Of a DNA stretch of 64,000 bases, positions 18,660-27,175 are shown in pieces. A model generated the notes under the pieces. It saw only the letters and a list, made by a program, of their open reading frames with translations. It was not told the origin of the DNA and made no database searches. The stretch's first letter is position 1. The number at the start of each line of letters is the position of its first letter. The DNA comes from Burkholderia sp. HI2500 (GTDB lineage: Bacteria > Pseudomonadota > Gammaproteobacteria > Burkholderiales > Burkholderiaceae). The stretch lies in assembly GCF_002223055.1 (NCBI RefSeq), contig NZ_NKFL01000006.1:992001-1056000 (forward strand), in the 5' to 3' direction. The position numbers were made by a program, and so were the translations under genes.

Positions 18660-19517
18660 TCATGCGGTGCCCGGCACGCGGCCGGCCTTGATCGCGTCGA
18701 GCGCGGCCGTGCCGTAGATTTGCGCGATCGTGTCGTCCACACGCGGGTTGGTGCGCAGCTCATGGCCGCCGTCGACCGCGAAGCTCTGGCCGGTCACCCA
18801 GCCGGACTCGGGGCCGGCGAGATAGCGCACCGCATGCGCGATCGCTTCGGGTTCGCCGAGCGTGCCGAGCGGGATCTGCTCGAGAAAGCTGTCGACGAGC
18901 GCGCGGTTGTCGAACATCGGCGCGGTGGCTTCCGAGCGCGTGAGGCCCGGGCGCACCGCGTTCACGCGGATCTTCGCGCCGGCCAGTTCCTCGGCCGCGC
19001 CGCGCACGAGCGCTTCGAGCGCGGCCTTCGCGGTGCAGTACGCGGACAGCCAGCGGAAATTGATCTGCGCGGCCGTCGACGAAATGCAGACGATCGCGCC
19101 GCCGCCGCTGTCGGCGAGCCGCGGCGCCGCATGACGGATCGCGGCGAACGCGCTGTGCAGGTTCAGGTCGATTTCGGCGCGGAAGGTGTCGGCGTCGTGC
19201 AGCAGCAGCGGCCGGAAGCCCGCCCCGCCGACCGTCGGCACGACGATGTCGAGGCGATGGTCGAGCGCCCACGCGCAGTCGAGCGCGGCCTGCAGGTCGC
19301 CTTCGTCACAGGCGTCGCCCGCATGGATCGCGACGTGGCTGCCGGGCACGGCGTCGGTCAGTTGCCGCTGCGTGCGTTCGAGCGCGTCGCGGCGGCGGCC
19401 CATCAGCACGACGGCCGCGCCGTCGGCGACGAGCGCGTGCGCACAGGCCGCGCCGATGCCGCCGGCGCCGCCCGTCACGAGTGCAGTGCGGCCGTCGAGG
19501 GGAGCGGAGGTGCGCAT
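18660..19517 (-). CDS. Short-chain dehydrogenase/reductase with atypical NNAG region
   Basis: This 285-residue SDR has TGGAGGIG (15-22), S146/S147, Y160 and K164. The NNAG motif is replaced by PTVGG (94-98), and 'LMGRRRD' indicates NADP binding. The C-terminus has an additional ~25 residues containing 'TNPRVDDTIAQIYGTAALDAIKAGRVP'. The ATG overlaps the end of the upstream SnoaL-like gene region with only 3 bp between them, which argues for coupled translation. Loss of NNAG does not by itself abolish SDR activity, but the substrate site may differ from the sibling SDRs. Confidence 0.87.
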   Translation of the reverse strand: MRTSAPLDGRTALVTGGAGGIGAACAHALVADGAAVVLMGRRRDALERTQRQLTDAVPGSHVAIHAGDACDEGDLQAALDCAWALDHRLDIVVPTVGGAGFRPLLLHDADTFRAEIDLNLHSAFAAIRHAAPRLADSGGGAIVCISSTAAQINFRWLSAYCTAKAALEALVRGAAEELAGAKIRVNAVRPGLTRSEATAPMFDNRALVDSFLEQIPLGTLGEPEAIAHAVRYLAGPESGWVTGQSFAVDGGHELRTNPRVDDTIAQIYGTAALDAIKAGRVPGTA

Positions 19518-19520
19518 CGT

Positions 19521-19937
19521 TCAGCCCTCCAGCGGCAGGTCTTGGGCCCAGTCGACGTGCAGCGTGCGCGCGGCGAAGCGCCACGTGCCGCCGTCGACCA
19601 CGCAACGATCGCGATAGCGCAGCCCCCAGTCGAGCTTGCGCTTCACGCCGTCGCGCACGTAGACGTGGCAGGCGACGCCGTAGGTCTCGACATCGGCCTC
19701 GCCGCCGTCGAGCGTGACGAGCTGGTTGTGCACGTGATGCTGGGTCGCCTCGTAGCGCTCGATCACGCGCATGCCCGCGACGATCGCGTCGCGGTCGTCG
19801 AAGCGGAAGCCGGGGCCGGCCAGGGTGGCATCGGGGGTGAAGAGCGTGGTGAGGCGTGGCCAGTCGCGCCGGTCGACGGCTTGCGCGTAGCGGCACGCCA
19901 GTTCGTACAGCGCGTGGCGGGGATTGGAATCGGTCAT
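19521..19937 (-). CDS. SnoaL/NTF2-like protein
   Basis: This 138-residue NTF2-fold protein is the third of its kind in the window and the first gene of the five-gene minus-strand operon. The N-terminal helix 'ALYELACRYAQAVDRRDWPRLTTLF' and the 'TQHHVHNQLVTLDG' strand are typical. The start at 19937 was preferred because the proteins of this class begin shortly before that helix; a longer frame to 20117 has no ribosome binding site. Each SDR operon here is headed by, or paired with, a SnoaL-like gene, suggesting repeated isomerase/dehydratase-plus-dehydrogenase chemistry. Confidence 0.83.
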   Translation of the reverse strand: MTDSNPRHALYELACRYAQAVDRRDWPRLTTLFTPDATLAGPGFRFDDRDAIVAGMRVIERYEATQHHVHNQLVTLDGGEADVETYGVACHVYVRDGVKRKLDWGLRYRDRCVVDGGTWRFAARTLHVDWAQDLPLEG

Positions 19938-20403
19938 GCGTGGGCTCCCGTGGAAGAACGGAACGCGTGGGCCGCGCAAGGCGGGCCGACGCGGCGGCAT
20001 TGCGACGTCGACGCGCAGGTTCGCATCGCGCAGGCCGGGATTCATCATCCATACGGAGCAGGGCGCGGGTCGGGGAAAACACCGGGGCAGGCCGCCGCGA
20101 GTCACGTGAGGGCGCATGGATGGTGCGGTGCGGTGCGGTGGCCGGTGTGCGAGATGTGTCTGACGATTCGTGCGGCCGGCCGCGACAGGCGCGCGACGTG
20201 CCGCGTTTCCTCCGCGTGGGCGAAGCCGCGGCGCGCGATGTTGCGATGCGTCAGACCGCGCATCGTCCGCTCAGCGTTTGCCCCTAGTCGAAATGGACGA
20301 TGGCCGGCGGCCGGGCGCTGGCTACCGTGCAGTCATCCGGTACCGCATGTGATGCACGCCGGACACGAACCGCACCAGCGGACAACCGGAGGGGACGACG
20401 ATC
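19938..20403. other. Gene-free divergent region
   Basis: This 466-bp spacer lies between the minus-strand SDR operon and the small plus-strand exported gene. It contains a short GGTGC tandem run (20122-20140) and must hold the promoter of the SDR operon, but no clear -35/-10 pair is visible. I see no credible gene in it. Confidence 0.4.
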
Positions 20404-20613
20404 ATGAGACTGACGACTCGCAAGCTGTGCGTATTGGCGATAGGGACGTTCGCTGCCATGGCGATGGCGCGATACGGCGCCGATCAGGTCCCGTCGCCGC
20501 CGTATGCGGCCGGCATCCTGCAATGCCGTTCGGTCGACGCGAACGGTTTGCCGACCGGTTGCGTGCCGATCGATCCGTCGCACTTCGGTTTTGCCGCGAT
20601 GCGCGGCATGTGA
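20404..20613 (+). CDS. Small exported or membrane-anchored protein, unknown
   Basis: This 69-residue protein has a GGAGGGG ribosome binding site and a short hydrophobic N-terminal segment after a basic start ('RLTTRKLCVLAIGTFAAMAM'), which suggests export or anchoring. The mature part has two cysteines ('LQCRSVDANGLPTGCVP') that could form a disulfide in the periplasm. I do not recognise a family. It lies 266 bp upstream of the flavoprotein gene on the same strand; co-transcription is possible but the gap is large. Confidence 0.55.
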   Translation: MRLTTRKLCVLAIGTFAAMAMARYGADQVPSPPYAAGILQCRSVDANGLPTGCVPIDPSHFGFAAMRGM

Positions 20614-20879
20614 CATCGGCGCGGCCGCGCGCCGCGCAGCGCGGAAGCGGTGGCGGCGCGATGGCGTATGGATGCGATTCGCTACGGCAACGGTGGAGTC
20701 GCCGCGCGCCGATCCCGCTTTACGCGCTTTGACTTCAACCGGACGAGAGACGGACATGCGCGTTGCACGCGCACCGTCGTACGCCCGTCTCGGCAACCGG
20801 ATCGGCGGTAACGTCCGCGTCAGTCCCTTGCCACCTCCGCCGATTTCCGCAGATTTCCCCAAACGCTGACCCATTCCTC

Positions 20880-22376
20880 ATGTCATCCGACTATTCCCTG
20901 ACTCACCCCCTGAATACCCGCGACGTGCCTCGCTGGGACGCCGAACACGATGTCGTGATCGTCGGCTTCGGCGCGGCCGGCGCCTGCGCGGCGATCGAAG
21001 CCGCGAGCGCCGGCGCCGACACGCTGATCGTCGAGCGCGCGTCGAGCTACGGCGGCACGAGCGCGCTGTCGGGCGGCGAGATCTACCTCGGCGGCAGCGG
21101 CGGCACACCCGCGCAACGGCAGGCCGGCTTCACCGACGACACTGAGGATCTGTACCGCTACCTGATGCTGGCCGGCGGCCGCGACGCCGACGAGGCGAAA
21201 GTGCGCCTCTACGCGAACGACAGCCTGGCGCACCACGACTGGCTCGTCGCGCAGGGCCTCACGTACAAGAACACGTTCATATCCGAGCGGATCGTCGAAC
21301 CGGAAACCGACGACTGCCTGATCTGGTCCGGCAGCGAGGAAGCCTGGCCGTTCAGCGAGGCCGCGAAGCCGTGCCCGCGCGGGCACACGCCGCAATGGCC
21401 GGGCTGGGGCGGCGGACAGATGCTGATGCGCGTGCTGGCCGAACGTGTGGCGGCGCTCGGCGTCGCGACGCGCTACGACACGCGCGCGCTCGCATTGATC
21501 GTCGACGACGGCGGCGCCGTATGCGGCGTCGTGCTGCGCGCCTATGGCGAGACGGCATTCGTACGGGCGCGTCGCGCGGTGATCCTGTGCGCGGGCGGCT
21601 TCGCGATGAACCGCGACATGGTGCGCCGGCATGCACCGCAGCTCCTGCGCTCGGACGAGCCGATCGGCAGCCCCGGCGATGACGGCTCGGGCATCCTGCT
21701 CGGCCAGAGCGCGGGCGGCGCGGCGATTCACATGGATCAAGGCTTCGTCAGCCTGCCGTTCTACGCACCCGAATCGCTGATCAAGGGGATCTTCGTGAAC
21801 GCGCGCGGCCAGCGTTTCATCAACGAGGACGGCTATCACGGCCGCACGGGCCATCACGCGTTCCATCAGGCCGACGACCGGATCTACCTGCTCGTCGACC
21901 AGGCCACCTACCAGGAGCCGCCCGCGATCGCGCGGATCGGCATCGCGGCGGCCGGCGAAACGTGGGAGGAAGTCGAACGCGACCTGCAGATGCCGGCCGG
22001 CACGCTGACGGCGACCGTCGACGTCTACAACCGCCATGCGGCCGACGGCACCGATCCGCTGTTCCACAAGGCGAAGCAGTGGCTGCAGCCGCTGATCGAG
22101 CCGCCGTTCGTCGCGCTCGATTGCCGGATCGACTTCGCGTTCTATCCACACTTCACGCTCGGCGGGCTCGACACGCTGCCGACCGGGCAGGTGGTCGATG
22201 CATCGCGCGCGCCGGTGCCGGGGCTCTATGCGGCGGGCCGCACGACCTGCGGGCTGCCGCGCTGGGGCGCCGGGTACAGCTCGGGGCTGTCGCTGGCCGA
22301 CGCGACGTTCTTCGGCCGGCAGGCCGGGCGTCACGCCGCGCAAGCGGGATGCGACGCAGTGCGCCGCGCCGCGTAG
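20880..22376 (+). CDS. FAD-dependent dehydrogenase of the fumarate reductase / 3-ketosteroid dehydrogenase family
   Basis: This 498-residue flavoprotein has the FAD dinucleotide motif 'DVVIVGFGAAGACAAIEAASAGADTLIVE' near residues 24-52 and the 'GGTSALSGG' loop. A C-terminal FAD-binding end, 'GRTTCGLPRWGAGYSSGLSLADATFFGR', is typical of KstD-like delta-dehydrogenases and urocanate/fumarate reductase relatives. It has no haem or signal region, so it is a soluble single-subunit enzyme. The ATG at 20880 begins the conserved part; a longer frame from 20763 lacks support. It probably introduces or removes a C=C bond next to a carbonyl. It is the strongest hint that the SDR cluster acts on an alicyclic, terpenoid or steroid-like ketone. 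Confidence 0.86.
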   Translation: MSSDYSLTHPLNTRDVPRWDAEHDVVIVGFGAAGACAAIEAASAGADTLIVERASSYGGTSALSGGEIYLGGSGGTPAQRQAGFTDDTEDLYRYLMLAGGRDADEAKVRLYANDSLAHHDWLVAQGLTYKNTFISERIVEPETDDCLIWSGSEEAWPFSEAAKPCPRGHTPQWPGWGGGQMLMRVLAERVAALGVATRYDTRALALIVDDGGAVCGVVLRAYGETAFVRARRAVILCAGGFAMNRDMVRRHAPQLLRSDEPIGSPGDDGSGILLGQSAGGAAIHMDQGFVSLPFYAPESLIKGIFVNARGQRFINEDGYHGRTGHHAFHQADDRIYLLVDQATYQEPPAIARIGIAAAGETWEEVERDLQMPAGTLTATVDVYNRHAADGTDPLFHKAKQWLQPLIEPPFVALDCRIDFAFYPHFTLGGLDTLPTGQVVDASRAPVPGLYAAGRTTCGLPRWGAGYSSGLSLADATFFGRQAGRHAAQAGCDAVRRAA

Positions 22377-22396
22377 CGTTTTCAGGCGCGAAATGA

Positions 22397-22437
22397 ACGA
22401 CGCCCCGGGCAATCGCATTGCCCGGGGCGTCGTCGTT
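22397..22437. terminator. Bidirectional terminator-like hairpin
   Basis: A perfect 17-bp stem (arms 22397-22413 and 22417-22433, core GACGCCCCGGGCAAT) with a 3-nt loop lies between the convergent flavoprotein and acid phosphatase genes. CGTTT follows it on the plus strand. Confidence 0.8.
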
Positions 22438-22485
22438 TCAAGCAGCCAAGCAGCCAAGCAACCAACCAGTCAGGCCAGTCGACCC

Positions 22486-24150
22486 TTAGCCCAGATCGAG
22501 CGCATTCGTCAGATCACCCGGCGGCGTCGCGCCGCGCGCGGCGAACGCCTTGTTGCGTGCAACCACGCCGTCGAGCGGCGCGAGCCCGTGCACGCGGCTG
22601 ATGAAGCGCAGGATCGAGTTCGTGTCGTACAGCGTGTGATCGACGAAGCCCTTCTTCGCGAACGGCGAGATCACGAGCGCCGGAATCCGCGAACCCGGGC
22701 CCCAGCGGTCGCCTTCCGGCGGCGCGACGTGATCCCACCAGCCGCCGTTCTCGTCGTGCGTCATCACGATCACGGTGTGGTCCCATTGCGGCCCGCGCCG
22801 GATATGGTCGATCACGGTCGCGATGTGACGGTCGCCCGATTCGATGTCCGCGTAGCCCGCGTGCATGTTCAGGTTGCCCTGCGGCTTGTAGAACGTGACG
22901 GCCGGCAGGCGGCCCGCGTCGATGTCGGCGATGAAGTGGTTGGTCGACGGCTCGTCGCCGAGCCCCGCGTCGCGCAGGTGCTTGCGGCGCGCGTCGGTGC
23001 CCGGCGCGTAGTTCACGAAATAGTTGAACGGCTGGTGGTGGTACTGGAAATCGGGCACGGTGCCCGTGTCGCGATGCTCGAGCGCGTACTGCCATGCGCC
23101 GCTGTACCACGCCCAGTCGATGTTCTTTTCCGACAGGCGATCGCCGATCGTCGCATAGCCCTGCGGCGGCATCACGCGATGGTCGGCCGGATCCGCATAC
23201 GCGGCGTTGCCCGGATCGGGCGGCGGCACGTAGCTCGGCTGGTACGGCGGCGCCATCGTGTTCACGCCGTAGCCGTCCGGCGTCAGCGGGCCGTCGGCCA
23301 CGAACTTCGGCGGGCCGTCGAGCGCGGACGCCGGCGAATTGTCGGCGAGCTTCAGGCGCGTACCGGTCGGATCGTCGCCTTCGACCTTCGACAGCAGTTT
23401 CGCCGCATGCGGATGCTTGTGCGCGTCCGGATAGAGCGGCGGCTGCGCGGAGATCAGGAACATGTGGTTCATCCACGACCCGCCGAATGCCGCCATGAAG
23501 AAGTTGTCGCACAGCGTGTATTGCCGCGCGAGATTCCACAGCCGCAGCGTGTCGGCCGAATTGCGGTAATGACCCATCACGAGGCCGCCCGAATCGGCCC
23601 ACGCGGCGAACTGGTTGTTGCGGCCGGCCGCGATCTGCATCTGGTTCTGGTAGAAGCGGTGCCACAGGTCGCGCGTGATCACGCCGTTCGGCAGCGCGTT
23701 GCCCTGTGCGTCCTTGATCAGGAACGGCGCATTCGGCAGCTTGTCGATGTCGCGCTCGGCGATCGCGTAGCGCTTGCCGTCCACTTCCTGCGCCTGCGGC
23801 ACGAGCCCGCCCCAGATCTTCGGCAGCACGGGCAGCGGCGTCTTGCCGTCGCGATCGAGCTGCTGCGCATGCTCGGGCCGCACCTCGCTCAGCGGATGGC
23901 GCACGCCCGGGAAATCGCCGTACAGGTTCGCGAAGCTGCGGTTTTCCGCATAGATCACGACGATGTGGCGCACGCGCTGGCGCAACGCTTCGTCGATGCG
24001 CAGGTCGGCGGCCGAACGCGGTGCGCTGCCCGCCGTGGTTTCACAGCCGCTGAGCGCGACACCCGCACCGAGCGCGGCGAGGCCGCCGAGCACGCGGCGG
24101 CGGTCGGGATCGGCGGGAAGGTCGTCGGGGCGATCGGGGGTGTCGTTCAC
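22486..24150 (-). CDS. acpA: Acid phosphatase / phospholipase-C-family phosphoesterase (AcpA-like), exported
   Basis: This is a 554-residue member of the phosphoesterase family that includes Francisella/Burkholderia AcpA and bacterial phospholipase C. A GTG at 24150 with upstream GAGGAA is taken as start. The N-terminus 'DRRRVLGGLAALGAGVALSGCETT' is a twin-arginine-like signal ending in a lipobox cysteine, so export and lipid attachment are likely. Active-site hallmarks are 'IYAENRSFANLYG' (the nucleophile region) and 'MTHDENGGWWDHVAPP' near the C-terminus. It probably releases phosphate from monoesters in the periplasm. A Pho-box-like direct repeat lies 122 bp upstream, although it points the other way. 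Confidence 0.87.
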   Translation of the reverse strand: MNDTPDRPDDLPADPDRRRVLGGLAALGAGVALSGCETTAGSAPRSAADLRIDEALRQRVRHIVVIYAENRSFANLYGDFPGVRHPLSEVRPEHAQQLDRDGKTPLPVLPKIWGGLVPQAQEVDGKRYAIAERDIDKLPNAPFLIKDAQGNALPNGVITRDLWHRFYQNQMQIAAGRNNQFAAWADSGGLVMGHYRNSADTLRLWNLARQYTLCDNFFMAAFGGSWMNHMFLISAQPPLYPDAHKHPHAAKLLSKVEGDDPTGTRLKLADNSPASALDGPPKFVADGPLTPDGYGVNTMAPPYQPSYVPPPDPGNAAYADPADHRVMPPQGYATIGDRLSEKNIDWAWYSGAWQYALEHRDTGTVPDFQYHHQPFNYFVNYAPGTDARRKHLRDAGLGDEPSTNHFIADIDAGRLPAVTFYKPQGNLNMHAGYADIESGDRHIATVIDHIRRGPQWDHTVIVMTHDENGGWWDHVAPPEGDRWGPGSRIPALVISPFAKKGFVDHTLYDTNSILRFISRVHGLAPLDGVVARNKAFAARGATPPGDLTNALDLG

Positions 24151-24631
24151 GTCGTGGGTTCCTCGAATGGGCGGGTGGACGGGGGCGTGATGCGCGGCGA
24201 CGTCGCACAGGCTGCCGCGCCGCGGGATGGAAAGCAACGGCCCCGGTTACGGATGGGCTGGTGCGATGCATCTGTCACAAAAATGTCACGAATGCGACTA
24301 TAACGCGGCAACGGGGGCGGATGAAAGGTGTTTGTCGGACGATTCGACGCGCGTTCCGGGCCATACGCGACGCCCGCGCGCGAACTAGACTGGATTCAGG
24401 GGCGGCGCGTCGCAGCGTGCCGCCCGGGCGAGGATTGCGCGGCGGCGCCGGCCGACGGCGTCGCCGCGGAGCCATTGATGCGACGAACGAGGCGATGAAG
24501 CGAGGCGACGATGGCGCGCATGAATGCCGCTTCCGCATGGCCGCCGACGGCGCGCGCCGGCTGCGCGCGTGCCCGCACCCGTCCGCCGTGCCGCGCAACG
24601 CAAGCGTAGCGCGCACGTCCGGCCCGACGCC
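24151..24631. other. Divergent intergenic region between acpA and the FtsH-like gene
   Basis: This is a gene-free stretch of 481 bp. It holds the Pho-box-like element and a TATAAC -10-like box, described separately. Short frames in the right half are GC-driven artefacts. Confidence 0.5.
24272..24304 (+). promoter_or_regulatory. Pho-box-like PhoB site with -10 element
   Basis: Two direct 7-mers, CTGTCAC (24272-24278) and ATGTCAC (24283-24289), are separated by AAAA. This is the 7-4-7 arrangement of PhoB boxes, whose consensus repeat is CTGTCAT. Nine bases further right is TATAAC (24299-24304), at the distance expected for a PhoB-activated -10. The geometry points rightward, toward the FtsH-like gene. 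The acid phosphatase gene on the other side is the functionally expected target. Confidence 0.6.
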
Positions 24632-26608
24632 ATGGACAGGAAATTCGACTACCCGGGATTGCTGATCGCGGCGGGCTTCTTCGTGCTGTTCGCCGCGCAG
24701 TTGCTGATGCTGCGCCCGACGTCGGCGCCGATCGCGTACAGCGATTTCCACCAGCTCGTCGCCGCCCGGCTCGTCGACGATCTCGAAGTCGGCCCCGTAT
24801 CGATCTCAGGCACGCTGAAGATGCCGCAGGCCGGCACGATGCTGCCGGCATCCGAAGCCGCGGCCGTGCGGCAGGCCGGCGCGCCGTGGCGCTTCACGAC
24901 CAACCGCGTGACCGACGAGCACCTGACCGACACGCTGACCGCCGCCGGCATCCGCTATCACGGTGCGCCCGACACGAGCTGGGTTGCATCGCTTGCGTCG
25001 TGGCTGCTGCCGCTCGTGCTGTTCGTGTTCATCTGGAACATGATGCTGCGCAGGCGCGGCGGGCTGCAGGATTTCACCGGGATGGGCAAGAGCCGCGCGC
25101 GGGTGTACGTGCAGCAGGAAACCGGCATCACGTTCGACGATATCGCGGGCATAGACGAAGCGAAGGCCGAGCTGCAGCAGCTCGTCGCGTTCCTGCGCAA
25201 CCCCGACCGTTACCAGCGGCTCGGCGGCAAGATCCCGAAGGGCGTGCTCGTGGTCGGCGCACCGGGCACCGGCAAGACGCTGCTCGCGCGCGCGGTGGCC
25301 GGCGAGGCGGCCGTGCCGTTCTTCTCGATCAGCGGCTCGGCGTTCGTCGAGATGTTCGTCGGGGTGGGCGCGGCGCGCGTGCGCGACCTGTTCGAGCAGG
25401 CGCAGCAGAAGGCGCCGTGCATCGTGTTCGTCGACGAGCTCGATGCGCTCGGCAAGGTGCGCGGCGTCGGCCCGATGTCGGGTAACGACGAACGCGAGCA
25501 GACGCTCAATCAGTTGCTCGTCGAGATGGACGGCTTCCAGGCCGGCTCCGGCGTGATCATCATGGCCGCGACGAACCGGCCGGAGATCCTCGATCCCGCG
25601 CTGCTGCGGCCGGGCCGCTTCGATCGTCACATCGCGATCGACCGGCCCGACGTGAATGGCCGAAGGCAGATCCTCGGCGTGCACGTGAAGCGCGTGAAAC
25701 TCGCGGACGACGTCGATCTCGGCGAACTCGCGTCGCGCACGCCGGGCTTCGTCGGCGCGGATCTCGCGAACGTCGTCAACGAGGCCGCACTGCATGCGGC
25801 CGAACTCGGCAAGCAGGCAATCGGCATGGCCGATTTCGACGAGGCGATCGACCGCGCGTTGACGGGCCTCGAGCGCAAGAGCCGCGTGATGAACGCGCAG
25901 GAGAAGCTGACCATCGCGTATCACGAGGCCGGCCACGCGCTCGTCGCGGAAAGCCGCACCCATTGCGATCCGGTGAAGAAGGTGTCGATCATTCCGCGCG
26001 GTGTCGCGGCGCTCGGCTATACGCAGCAGGTGCCGACCGAGGATCGCTACGTATTGCGCCGAAGCGAGCTGCTCGACCGGATCGATGCGCTGCTCGGCGG
26101 CCGCGCTGCCGAGGAACTCGTGTTCGGCGACGTGTCGACGGGCGCGCAGAACGATCTCGAGCGCGCGACCGCGATGGCGCGCCACATGGTCATGCAGTAC
26201 GGGATGAGCGAGAAGATCGGGCTCGTGACTTTCGATGACGGCGACACGCGTACCGGCATGCCGGGCGTATGGCATGCGGGCGACGGCCGCTGCAGCGAGC
26301 ATACCGCGCGGATGATCGACGACGAAGTGCATACGTTGCTGACCGACGCGCATGCGCGCGTCGCGGCCACGCTCGGCGAACGTCGCGATGCGCTGGAACG
26401 CATCGCGCGCCGGCTGCTGCAATGCGAAGTGCTCGAACGTGATGCGCTGCAGGCGCTGATCGACGGGCGCGCCGAACCGTCGTCCGCCACCACGCCGGCG
26501 CCGGACGACGCAGCCGGCGCACGCGGCGGCGCGGTCGACACGGAGCACGCGTCCGCGGTCGAGCGCGATTTCGTCGCGTACGGGCCGCCACGCGAACCCG
26601 AGCGCTGA
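24632..26608 (+). CDS. ftsH: FtsH-like membrane-anchored AAA+ zinc metalloprotease
   Basis: This 658-residue protein has the FtsH layout. TM1 is at about 9-26, followed by a periplasmic domain to ~115 and TM2 at 121-138. The AAA+ module has Walker A GAPGTGKT (209-216), a Walker B reading FVDELDAL (266-273, where FtsH usually has VDEID), and the second region of homology '[20 protein letters not shown]' (313-332). The protease domain has the zinc motif HEAGH (431-435). It should degrade misfolded membrane and soluble proteins using ATP. Housekeeping FtsH normally sits beside rrmJ/ftsJ and folP, which are absent here, so this is probably a second, accessory copy. Divergent acpA and the Pho-like promoter upstream are notable. 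Confidence 0.92.
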   Translation: MDRKFDYPGLLIAAGFFVLFAAQLLMLRPTSAPIAYSDFHQLVAARLVDDLEVGPVSISGTLKMPQAGTMLPASEAAAVRQAGAPWRFTTNRVTDEHLTDTLTAAGIRYHGAPDTSWVASLASWLLPLVLFVFIWNMMLRRRGGLQDFTGMGKSRARVYVQQETGITFDDIAGIDEAKAELQQLVAFLRNPDRYQRLGGKIPKGVLVVGAPGTGKTLLARAVAGEAAVPFFSISGSAFVEMFVGVGAARVRDLFEQAQQKAPCIVFVDELDALGKVRGVGPMSGNDEREQTLNQLLVEMDGFQAGSGVIIMAATNRPEILDPALLRPGRFDRHIAIDRPDVNGRRQILGVHVKRVKLADDVDLGELASRTPGFVGADLANVVNEAALHAAELGKQAIGMADFDEAIDRALTGLERKSRVMNAQEKLTIAYHEAGHALVAESRTHCDPVKKVSIIPRGVAALGYTQQVPTEDRYVLRRSELLDRIDALLGGRAAEELVFGDVSTGAQNDLERATAMARHMVMQYGMSEKIGLVTFDDGDTRTGMPGVWHAGDGRCSEHTARMIDDEVHTLLTDAHARVAATLGERRDALERIARRLLQCEVLERDALQALIDGRAEPSSATTPAPDDAAGARGGAVDTEHASAVERDFVAYGPPREPER

Positions 26609-26691
26609 AGATGCCATGAATCGGCGAGCGGCGCGCGTCGAAGCGACTGCGTGCCGTCATTCCTTTCCCCGTTGATCTCCACGGAGTCGCC

Positions 26692-27159
26692 ATGAGCGAG
26701 GCGCACGTATCGGTCGATGTCGCGCAGCAGGCGCGTTTCTGTTTCGAAGTGGTATTTGCCGGCACGACGCTGGCGCCGGTGCTCACGGACGAACCGCCGC
26801 CGCACGGCGACGGGCGCGGGCCGAACCCGATCCGGTTATTGGCCGCGGCCGTTGCAACCTGTCTCGCGGCGAGCCTGCAGTTCGCGCTGGAAAAGCAGCA
26901 TGTCGATCCGCAGCCGATTGCCGCGCATATCGACGTCGACATGGTGCAGAACGAAGCGGGCCGGGTGCGCGTGGGCGCGATGTCGGTACGGCTGTCGATC
27001 GGCAAGACGTGGGCCGATCTCGCGGTCGCGACGCGTGTGCTCGATCAGTTCGATGCGTACTGCGTACTGACGGAGAGCCTGCGCGAAGGCATTCCGGTGT
27101 CGATCGACTTGTGCGACGTGAACGGCGCGGTGCTCGAACGCGCGACGACGGACGCGTGA
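26692..27159 (+). CDS. OsmC/Ohr-family protein
   Basis: This 155-residue OsmC-like protein carries the two reactive cysteines expected of the thiol peroxidases in the family, in 'VATCLAASLQF' (C62) and 'FDAYCVLTESL' (C123). It begins 83 bp downstream of the FtsH-like gene on the same strand and may be co-transcribed. OsmC and Ohr proteins reduce organic hydroperoxides with dihydrolipoyl or other thiols; others of this divergent 'YhfA' branch have unknown substrates. It has no signal peptide, so it is cytoplasmic. Confidence 0.83.
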   Translation: MSEAHVSVDVAQQARFCFEVVFAGTTLAPVLTDEPPPHGDGRGPNPIRLLAAAVATCLAASLQFALEKQHVDPQPIAAHIDVDMVQNEAGRVRVGAMSVRLSIGKTWADLAVATRVLDQFDAYCVLTESLREGIPVSIDLCDVNGAVLERATTDA

Positions 27160-27175
27160 ACGCGCGTCAGGTGGG

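Noticed and set aside
20122..20140. GGTGC tandem repeat
   Set aside because: It is only three and a half units of five bases in GC-rich DNA and is not informative.
18288..20732. An 814-codon plus-strand frame across the SDR operon
   Set aside because: It is antisense to SDR and SnoaL-like genes with complete family motifs and has no recognisable domain of its own.
22441..22480. AGCAGCCA/AGCAACCA short repeats after the flavoprotein gene
   Set aside because: They are very short and imperfect, with no sign of an array or mobile element.
22198..24303. A 701-codon plus-strand frame opposite acpA
   Set aside because: It is antisense to a complete phosphoesterase and Arg/Val/His-rich without motifs.
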